Origin: an uncultured Coriobacteriaceae bacterium
GTDB lineage: Bacteria > Actinomycetota > Coriobacteriia > Coriobacteriales > Atopobiaceae
Direction: 5' to 3'
Assembly: GCA_900543875.1 (NCBI GenBank)
Contig: UQSV01000068.1
Coordinates: forward strand, 1-7,502
DNA: 7,502 bases
Of this stretch, positions 1-5,600 are shown piece by piece (positions within the stretch are counted from its first letter, which is position 1; each line of letters opens with the position of its first letter). The translations under genes were made by a program, and so were the position numbers. The notes beneath the pieces were generated by a model. That model had not been told where the DNA came from and did no database searches. It was given only the letters and a program-made list of their open reading frames with translations.

Positions 1-298
1 CGGCGCCGTGGACGAAGGCCTGCTCACCGAGCCGGAGCGCCCGCTGGCCGCGGCTGTGGCCCAGGCGGAAGGCACCGTTGCCGCCGCGCTTGAGGCCGAC
101 AGCTTCGCCGCCGCGCTTTCCGAGCTGGCGGCCCTGCGCGCGCCGCGTGCCCGGCTGATTGGCGTAGGGGCTGACTCCCGGCTGACCGGCATAGGGGGCG
201 CCGCCTGGCTGGGCCGCGTAGGGGTTACCCTGCGCGTATGGCCCGGCCGACGTGCGGCCCTGAACCTGCGTGCGGTCGTTGTCGTAGGGCTGCGCCAT
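1..298 (-). CDS. N-terminus of a PYAxQPG-repeat protein (partial; left part probably not native)
   Basis: An ATG at 298 (minus) is preceded by a strong ribosome site, AAGGGAGGGG at 300-309. The frame has no stop down to the window edge. Residues 1-51 begin MAQPYDNDRT and then carry nearly tandem units: PYAQG (20-24), PYAAQPGGA (26-34), PYAGQPGVS (35-43) and PYANQPG (44-50), a 9-residue period. Such Pro/Tyr/Gln/Gly-rich, disordered cytoplasmic N-termini commonly precede a membrane domain or another folded domain in Gram-positive proteins; no such domain is visible here. After about residue 51 (base 146) the translation becomes Arg/Gly/Leu-rich and is simply the antisense of the glyS fragment, so it is unlikely to be real protein. 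The supported part is 146-298. It lies 163 bases downstream of the dehydrogenase gene on the same strand. Function not recognised. Confidence 0.6.
   Translation of the reverse strand, partial: MAQPYDNDRTQVQGRTSAGPYAQGNPYAAQPGGAPYAGQPGVSPYANQPGTRRAQGRQLGKRGGEAVGLKRGGNGAFRLGHSRGQRALRLGEQAFVHGA
2..145 (+). pseudogene. glyS: glycyl-tRNA synthetase beta subunit, C-terminal fragment cut off before its end
   Basis: Read in the frame of GTG at 8, this encodes about 48 residues that resemble the anticodon-binding C-terminal region of bacterial GlyS. The clearest match is the block ALSELAALRAP, the counterpart of ALVELAQLREP in E. coli GlyS as I recall it, preceded by VDEGLLTEP matching the VNEALLKE region. 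In the family this block is followed directly by (V/I)DAFF(D/E)xVMVM and some 40 further residues. Here the match ends at LRAP (base 145), and the frame continues into unrelated sequence until a stop at 326-328. GlyS is the tRNA-binding subunit of the alpha2beta2 enzyme that charges tRNA-Gly and is essential, so a loss of its end should not be tolerated unless another copy exists. The 5' part lies outside the window. Identification is from family resemblance; truncation is seen directly; whether it is a real rearrangement or an assembly join is unknown. Confidence 0.75.
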
Positions 299-299
299 G

Positions 300-309
300 C
301 CCCTCCCTT
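300..309 (-). promoter_or_regulatory. ribosome binding site for the PYAxQPG-repeat protein
   Basis: On the minus strand the sequence reads AAGGGAGGGG, one base before the ATG at 298. It supports a leftward start here rather than the overlapping rightward reading frames. Confidence 0.55.
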
Positions 310-340
310 CGTAGGTCTCCCATCCTAGCCGCGCATGTGG

Positions 341-375
341 AGGGCCCCGCAGATTCGACGAAATCTACGGGCCCT
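341..375. repeat. imperfect inverted repeat downstream of the dehydrogenase gene
   Basis: The left arm agggccccgcagatt (341-355) pairs with the right arm aatctacgggccct (362-375), leaving a 6-base loop, one unpaired C and one G-T type mismatch. The stem has about 12 good pairs including a 7-base GGGCCC-containing end. It lies about 90 bases past the dehydrogenase stop and about 40 bases before the next leftward start. There is no T-run on either strand, so it is not a typical intrinsic terminator. It could still end dehydrogenase transcription, or be an operator just upstream of the repeat-protein gene. Nothing else is recognisable in 299-461. Confidence 0.5.
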
Positions 376-461
376 GGGATGGCGTGCGGGAGAGGCGTCG
401 CGAGTGGGCAGCCGTCGTGATGCGTGTGCGAGAGGGGCGGGCACCATCGGACGCCAACGCT

Positions 462-1424
462 CTACTTATACGTGTAGAAGCCCTTGCCGGTCGACTCGCC
501 CAGCTCGCCGCGGTCGATCATGGCCTTGAGCATGGAAGCGATCTGCTTGTAGTTGTACGGCAGCATCATCTTCTTGAGCAGCGGGTTCAGCAGGCCCGGC
601 ACCTTCTGGTACTGCATCACGATGTTATAGGCGGTGTTGAGGCCCACCGTGTCGATGATCTGGAATGGGCCCTTGGGGGCGCCGGTGCCGTGCGTCCAGG
701 CGATGTCGATGCTCTGGGGGTCGCTCACGCCCGACGCCCACAGGTCCATGCCCGACAGCAGGAACGGCACGAGCATCGAGTTGAGCAGGTAGCCGCTCTT
801 CTCCTTGCGTACGGGCAGGGGAATCATGTTGATCTGCTCGGCAAAGGCAACCATCTCGTCGAAGTGCGCGGGGCTGGTGTCGCTCGTGCCCATGACCTCG
901 GCGGTGTTGTTCTTCCAGATGGAGTTGGCAAAGTGCAGGGCCAGGAAGCGGTCGGGGCGGCCGGTGAACTTGGCCATGGCCGAGGGCAGCAGGGTCGAGG
1001 AGTTCGTGGCGATCACGGTCTTCTCGGGCAGCGCCGGCGCGAGCTTGCCGTAGAAGGCCTCCTTGGCCGAGAGCTCCTCGGCCATGCTCTCGATGACGAG
1101 GTCGGCGTCGGCCACGGCGGCGGCGAGGTCGAGCTCAAGCTTGATGGAGGAGTAGGCGCGCTCGACGCGCTCGAGGCAGGCCGCGGCGTCGAGGGGCTCG
1201 CCGGGCTTGGAGAGGCCCGCGCACCAGGTGCCCTTGCCGTTCGCCATCTCCTCGATGGCCGCGCGGTAGGTCTCGTGCAGGTGGTCGAGCTTGGGCTGCG
1301 TGCGCCCGATGCTGCCCTCGCTCCTCAGCCAGATGGTGACGCTCTTGCCGCAATAGGCCGCCTGGAACGCGATCTGGCTTCCCAGCACGCCTCCGCCGGC
1401 AACGACGACGTTGTTGAACTCCAT
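462..1424 (-). CDS. 3-hydroxyacyl-CoA dehydrogenase (short-chain, 3-hydroxybutyryl-CoA dehydrogenase-like)
   Basis: This 320-residue protein belongs to the 3-hydroxyacyl-CoA dehydrogenase family, which interconverts 3-hydroxyacyl-CoA and 3-oxoacyl-CoA with a nicotinamide cofactor in the cytosol. An N-terminal Rossmann fold carries the GxGxxG motif (G10, G12, G15). The ATNSSTL block (139-145) corresponds to the substrate-binding Ser region; His164 in LALHFANSIWKNNTAEVM is the expected catalytic base, paired with Glu176; Asn215 lies in the GYLLNS segment. The C-terminal helical dimer domain follows (GAPKGPFQIIDTVGLN, 248-263), ending in GELGESTGKGFYTYK, typical of the family's end. The HFANxIWKNNTAE variant replaces the HFFNP of classical enzymes and marks a subfamily I know from lactobacilli and other Firmicutes or Actinobacteria. 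The end of strand beta-2 reads IWLRS (31-35), lacking the usual acidic NAD-ribose ligand. ATG at 1424 is chosen because GGGAGGA precedes it; the TTG at 1436 lies at that ribosome site. It is transcribed divergently from the TetR/activase pair. Confidence 0.9.
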   Translation of the reverse strand: MEFNNVVVAGGGVLGSQIAFQAAYCGKSVTIWLRSEGSIGRTQPKLDHLHETYRAAIEEMANGKGTWCAGLSKPGEPLDAAACLERVERAYSSIKLELDLAAAVADADLVIESMAEELSAKEAFYGKLAPALPEKTVIATNSSTLLPSAMAKFTGRPDRFLALHFANSIWKNNTAEVMGTSDTSPAHFDEMVAFAEQINMIPLPVRKEKSGYLLNSMLVPFLLSGMDLWASGVSDPQSIDIAWTHGTGAPKGPFQIIDTVGLNTAYNIVMQYQKVPGLLNPLLKKMMLPYNYKQIASMLKAMIDRGELGESTGKGFYTYK

Positions 1425-1427
1425 GGG

Positions 1428-1434
1428 TCCTCCC
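1428..1434 (-). promoter_or_regulatory. ribosome binding site of the dehydrogenase gene
   Basis: The minus strand reads GGGAGGA then CCC then ATG. This site decides the start at 1424: the in-frame TTG at 1436 adds only four residues (MGGP), and its own codons form the ribosome site, so it cannot be the start. Confidence 0.75.
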
Positions 1435-1530
1435 AAGGGTCGCGGGTGTCATATGCGTGCCACGTAACCATAGCGGCGCGGGTTTGGCGTCCGCGCTTCT
1501 GCGAGCGGCCGCCAGCGTGTGGTGGGCGGT

Positions 1531-1540
1531 GTTATGTAAA
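1531..1540 (-). promoter_or_regulatory. possible -10 element or small near-palindrome upstream of the dehydrogenase gene
   Basis: On the minus strand TTTACATAAC stands out as an AT-rich patch in GC-rich surroundings. TACATA could serve as a -10 box and TTACATAA is nearly palindromic. I see no convincing -35 at 16-18 bases, so this is only a candidate, with a leader of roughly 100 bases. Confidence 0.25.
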
Positions 1541-1556
1541 CCTGCGAGCGTGTGCC

Positions 1557-1700
1557 CGGCGAGTAGGACGAGTAGGGCGAGGGGGAAGGACGAGGACGAG
1601 TAGAGCGTGGCTGAGAAGGACGAGTAGGACGAGGGGGAGAAGGACGGGGCGAACGGGGCGTGGCCGAGATGGGCGAGGCGAGCAGGCGAGGACGAGCAGG
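1557..1700. repeat. degenerate GA-rich repeat array in the divergent intergenic region
   Basis: On the + strand this stretch is built from short purine-rich words. GACGAG occurs at 1567, 1589, 1595, 1619, 1628 and 1691; the longer GACGAGTAG occurs at 1567, 1595 and 1619; GGCGAG and GGGGGA words fill the spaces. A longer imperfect unit, AGGACGAGTAGG followed by GCGAGGGGG or ACGAGGGGG, appears at 1565 and again at 1617 (52 bases apart). It has marked strand asymmetry (G+A on +, C+T on -). The overlapping open frames in this stretch are low-complexity and I do not consider them genes. Its role is unknown; it separates the dehydrogenase leader from the TetR promoter island. Confidence 0.6.
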
Positions 1701-1758
1701 CGTCCGGCGCCCTCCCCGCAACTGTGTGCCTTGCGTGCGCCCGCGCCGCCGCGGCATC

Positions 1759-1841
1759 GATAATTCTCACCTTGTGCAATACTGCTCACGCTGTGCAACA
1801 ACTACGAAGTTGGGACAATACCTGCCTGTGCAACTGTCCCA
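1759..1841. promoter_or_regulatory. promoter/operator island with TGTGCAA repeats and palindromes, upstream of the TetR gene
   Basis: This is the most AT-rich patch of the intergenic region. It holds three direct TGTGCAA repeats (1773-1779, 1792-1798, 1827-1833), a perfect 5-base palindrome CAACT-acga-AGTTG (1799-1812), and a perfect 7-base inverted repeat TGGGACA (1811-1817) / TGTCCCA (1835-1841). Possible -10 elements are GATAAT (1759-1764) and GACAAT (1814-1819); the latter follows TGTGCA at 1792 with a 16-base spacer. The island sits 20-100 bases before the TetR start, where autorepressing TetR proteins usually bind. The repeats and palindromes are seen directly; operator function is inferred. 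It may also control the divergent dehydrogenase gene. Confidence 0.5.
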
Positions 1842-1848
1842 GGCAGCC

Positions 1849-1856
1849 GGAGGAGG
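1849..1856 (+). promoter_or_regulatory. ribosome binding site that fixes a TTG start
   Basis: GGAGGAGG lies five bases before TTG at 1862, in frame with the TetR domain. It is the only strong ribosome site in the open frame before the DNA-binding domain, and it decides against starts further upstream. Confidence 0.75.
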
Positions 1857-1861
1857 AACAC

Positions 1862-2632
1862 TTGCAAGAAGCGCTTGCCACGGGGTGCGCTCCCGTTCGT
1901 CTCGACCGCCGCATCAGGCGCAGCAGGACGCGCCTGCGCGACGCCCTCGTGGCAGAGATCGCCGCCACCGGCGACCTGTCGCGCGTCACGGTCACGGCCG
2001 TCACGGAGCGCGCCGGCCTCACGCGCCGCACGTTCTACTCGCACTTCCACGACATCCCCGAGCTGGTCGACGCCATCGAGACCGAGGCCCTGGCAGACAT
2101 CCGCGCGTTGGTCGCGGGCATCGTCGCCACGAACCTCGACGAGCTCGCCGGCGCCCTCGACGCCCTCGAACCCGCCCCCGGCGCGGTCGAGCTGCTCGAG
2201 TACTTCCGCGACAACGCCGGCCACCTCACGGCCCTGCTCGGCCAGGGCGGCGACCCCGCCTTCGTCGAGAAGATCAAGGCCGTCTGCACCGACGCCGTCT
2301 GCGCCCGCGCCCTCGACGGCATTGACGCCCGGGCCCTTGGACCCTTCTTCGACTACTACCTCGCCTTTGCCGTGTCGGCCGAGGCCGGCGTCCTCACGCG
2401 CTGGCTCACGGGCGGCATGCGCGAGGACGTGCGCACGATGGCCCTCATGATGACGGCCCTCGCCTTCGTGCGCCCTGGCGACCTCTACGGCAAAAAGATC
2501 GACCTCGACGTGCCGGCCTACGCGCTGGCCCTCATGCGCTCGAGCGTGGCGGGGAACCACGCCGACGCGCCCGCACCTCATGACAGCAAGACGGCCCACG
2601 CCGCCCAGACCAAGGAGAGCGACCATGACTAA
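1862..2632 (+). CDS. TetR/AcrR-family transcriptional regulator
   Basis: This 256-residue protein is a one-component DNA-binding regulator. The N-terminal helix-turn-helix domain begins near LDRRIRRSRTRLRDALVAEI (14-33); the recognition part is VTVTAVTERAGLTRRTFYSHF (42-62), with the FYSHF signature typical of TetR HTH ends. The C-terminal ligand/dimer domain (about 75-235) is helical and unspecific in sequence, so the effector cannot be named; an acyl-CoA or hydroxy-acid is plausible given the neighbours, but that is inference. The last 25 residues are a polar His/Ala/Asp-rich tail. The TTG start at 1862 is chosen for its ribosome site; extending to ATG 1724 would add 46 residues resembling a signal peptide, wrong for a regulator, and would translate through the promoter island. 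Its stop TAA (2630-2632) overlaps the activase start by 8 bases, so the two are translationally coupled. Autoregulation through the 1759-1841 island is likely. Confidence 0.88.
   Translation: MQEALATGCAPVRLDRRIRRSRTRLRDALVAEIAATGDLSRVTVTAVTERAGLTRRTFYSHFHDIPELVDAIETEALADIRALVAGIVATNLDELAGALDALEPAPGAVELLEYFRDNAGHLTALLGQGGDPAFVEKIKAVCTDAVCARALDGIDARALGPFFDYYLAFAVSAEAGVLTRWLTGGMREDVRTMALMMTALAFVRPGDLYGKKIDLDVPAYALALMRSSVAGNHADAPAPHDSKTAHAAQTKESDHD
2612..2617 (+). promoter_or_regulatory. ribosome binding site of the giant activase, inside the TetR gene
   Basis: AAGGAG, seven bases before the ATG at 2625, lies within the last codons of the TetR gene. It confirms the overlapping start of the downstream gene. 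Confidence 0.8.
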
Positions 2633-5600
2633 CAACCCGGCTTCGTCCAACGCGGCCCAGGCCCGCGTGGCCCGCGGCATCGAGTTGGTCGAGAACGGCG
2701 CCGAGCTGCGCCCCGCCAACAAGACCGACTTCTCGCGCGCGCAGCTGCGCCTGGGCATCGACGTGGGCTCCACCACCGTCAAGCTCGCCGTCATCGACGA
2801 GCGCGACCACATCGTCTACGCCAACTACCAGCGCCACCACACCGACATCCGCGCCACCGCCAAGGAGCTCTTCGAGGGCGCGGCCAAGGTGCTCGGCGAC
2901 GCCTCGATGCGCGTCTCGATCACCGGTTCGGGTGGCCTGCTGCTCGCCAAGTGGCTCGACCTCGAGTTCGTCCAGGAGGTCATCGCCTCCAAGCGCGCCG
3001 TCGAGACGCTCATCCCGCAGACCGACGTTGCCATCGAGCTGGGCGGCGAGGACGCCAAGATCATCTACTTCGACAACGGCATCGAGCAGCGCATGAACGG
3101 CACCTGCGCCGGCGGCACGGGCGCGTTCATCGACCAGATGGCGAGCCTGCTGCACACCGACGCGGGCGGCCTCAACGAGCTCGCGCGCAACGCCACCCAC
3201 ATCTATCCCATCGCCAGCCGCTGCGGGGTCTTTGCCAAGACCGACGTCCAGCCGCTGCTCAACGAGGGCGCCGCCCCCGCCGACGTCGCCGCCTCGATCT
3301 TCCAGGCTGTCGCCAACCAGACCGTCTCGGGCCTCGCCTGCGGCCACCCCATCCGCGGCCACGTGGCCTTCCTGGGCGGCCCGCTGCAGTACCTCTCCGA
3401 GCTGCGCCACCGCTTCTACGAGACGCTCGGCCTCGACGAGGAGCACCGCATCGTTCCCACCAACGCCCACCTGTTCGTGGCGACCGGTGCCGCCCTTGCC
3501 GGCGAGACCGACAAGCACGTGACGTTTGCCGAGGTCATCGACGCGCTCGACAACCTGGGCGACATGCAGGGCTCCGAGGTCCAGCGCCTCGACCCGCTGT
3601 TCGCGAACGACGAGGAGCTCGCCGAGTTCCACACGCGCCACGACGCGCAGGTGGTTCCCAAGGGCGACCTCACGAGCTACCGCGGCCGCGTCTTCATTGG
3701 TGTCGACGCCGGCTCCACCACGATGAAGGCCGCCGTGGTGGGCGAGGACGGCGAGTTGCTCTACACCTGGTACGGCAACAACCGCGGCGACGTGCTGGGC
3801 TGCGCCCGCACGATCATGGACGACATCTACGACAAGCTGCCCGAGGGCACGACCATCGGCCACGTGACCACCACCGGCTACGGCGAGGCCCTGCTCATCG
3901 AGGCCCTGCGCGCCGACTCCGGCGAGATCGAGACGGTCGCCCACCTGCGCGGCGCCAAGGCCTTCGTGCCTGGCGTCGAGTTCATCCTCGACATCGGCGG
4001 CCAGGACATGAAGTGCCTGCGCGTGAAGGATGGCGTCATCGAGCACATCATGCTCAACGAGGCGTGCTCCTCGGGCTGCGGCTCCTTCATCGAGAGCTTC
4101 GCCGACTCCATGGGCCTTACGGTCCAGGAGTTCGCCCGCGCCGCCATGGGTGCCGAGAAGCCTGTTGACCTGGGCAGCCGCTGCACCGTCTTCATGAACT
4201 CGCGCGTCAAGCAGGCCCAGAAGGAGGGCGCGACGGTGGGCGACATCGCCGCCGGCCTGTCCTACTCGGTCATCAAGAACGCCCTGTTCAAGGTCATCAA
4301 GATGCGCGACCCCGAGGAGATCGGCAAGTACGTCGTGGTCCAGGGCGGCACCTTCATGAGCGACGCCACCCTGCGCGCCTTCGAGAAGCTCACCGGCCGC
4401 GAGGCCATCCGCCCCGACATCGCCGGCTGCATGGGCTGCTACGGCGCCGCCCTGCTCGCCCGCGACCGCGCCGGCGCCGAGGGCACCTCGACGCTGCTCT
4501 CGCGCGACGAGATCGACAACCTGCAGGTCAAGCAGACCAAGGCCCACTGCGGCCGCTGCTCCAACAACTGCCTGCTCACGATTAACAACTTTGGCAACGG
4601 CCGCAAGTTCATCACGGGCAACCGCTGCGAGAAGGGCGCCGGCCACAAGAAGGCCAAGACGGCCGCCCCCAACCTGTTCGCGTTCAAGAACAAGCTGCTG
4701 TTCGACCGCCCCGTGCTCGACCCTAAGACCGCCCCGCACGGCACCGTGGGCATTCCGCGCGCGCTCAACATGTACGAGAACTACCCCTTCTGGCACGCGT
4801 TCTTCACCGAGCTGGGCTTCTCGGTGGTGCTGTCCGACCAGTCGACCAAGAAGACCTACGAGGCGGGCATCGAGTCGATGCCGTCCGAGTCCGTCTGCTA
4901 CCCGGCTAAGCTCAGCCACGGCCACATCATGAACCTGCTCGAGAAGGACCCCGACTTCATCTGGATGCCCTGCATCCGCTGGGAGCGCCAGGAGGACGAG
5001 ACGGCGGGCAACCACTACAACTGCCCCATCGTCATGAGCTATCCGCAGGCCCTGGGCCTCAACGTCGACGAGCTGGCGCAGCCCCAGGTCGAGTTCCTCG
5101 ACGCCTTCGTGCCCTATGACGACAAGCGTGAGCTCAAGCGCCGCCTCTACGAGCTCGTCAGCGTGCAGCGCGAGGCCGACGCCGCCAACGGCCGCGGCCG
5201 CTTCAAGGGCGAGCACATCACCCGCGCCGAGATCGACCGTGCGGTGAACGCCGCCTGGGAGGCCGACCTCGAGTTCAAGCAGACCATGCGTCGCAAGGGC
5301 GACGAGACCCTCGAGTGGATGGAGAAGAACGACGCGCACGGCATCGTGCTCGCGGGACGCCCCTACCACAACGACCCCGAGATCAACCACGCCATCCCCG
5401 AGCTCGTGAACAGCTTTGGCTTCGCGATCCTCACCGAGGACTCCGTGGCCCACAAGATGCGTCCCGAGCGCCCCATCCGCGTCGTTGACCAGTGGATGTA
5501 CCACTCGCGCCTCTATCGCACCGCGCGCTTCGTGGCGAGCCGCAACGACCTCGACCTCATCCAGCTCAACAGCTTTGGCTGCGGCCTCGACGCCCTCACC

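Noticed and set aside
146..328. C-terminal continuation of GlyS to the stop at 326
   Set aside because: The translation after LRAP has no GlyS similarity and is the antisense of the PYA-repeat gene start, including its ribosome site.
341..375. Inverted repeat as an intrinsic terminator
   Set aside because: No T-run follows the stem on either strand; kept only as an inverted repeat.
1557..1700. CRISPR-like array
   Set aside because: The repeated words are 6-12 bases, irregularly spaced and degenerate, with no constant repeat or unique spacers and no cas genes.
384..1763. 459-residue + strand open frame over the dehydrogenase
   Set aside because: Antisense shadow: low-complexity Arg/His/Gly/Val composition, while the minus strand has a full, motif-bearing dehydrogenase.
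1724..1861. Upstream extension of TetR with a signal-peptide-like N-terminus
   Set aside because: No ribosome site near ATG 1724, it would translate the AT-rich promoter island, and an export signal is senseless before a DNA-binding domain; TTG 1862 has an ideal ribosome site.
1802..2812. 336-residue minus-strand open frame over the TetR gene
   Set aside because: Shadow of the TetR and activase coding regions; no recognisable domain, and it would span a well-supported overlapping gene pair on the other strand.
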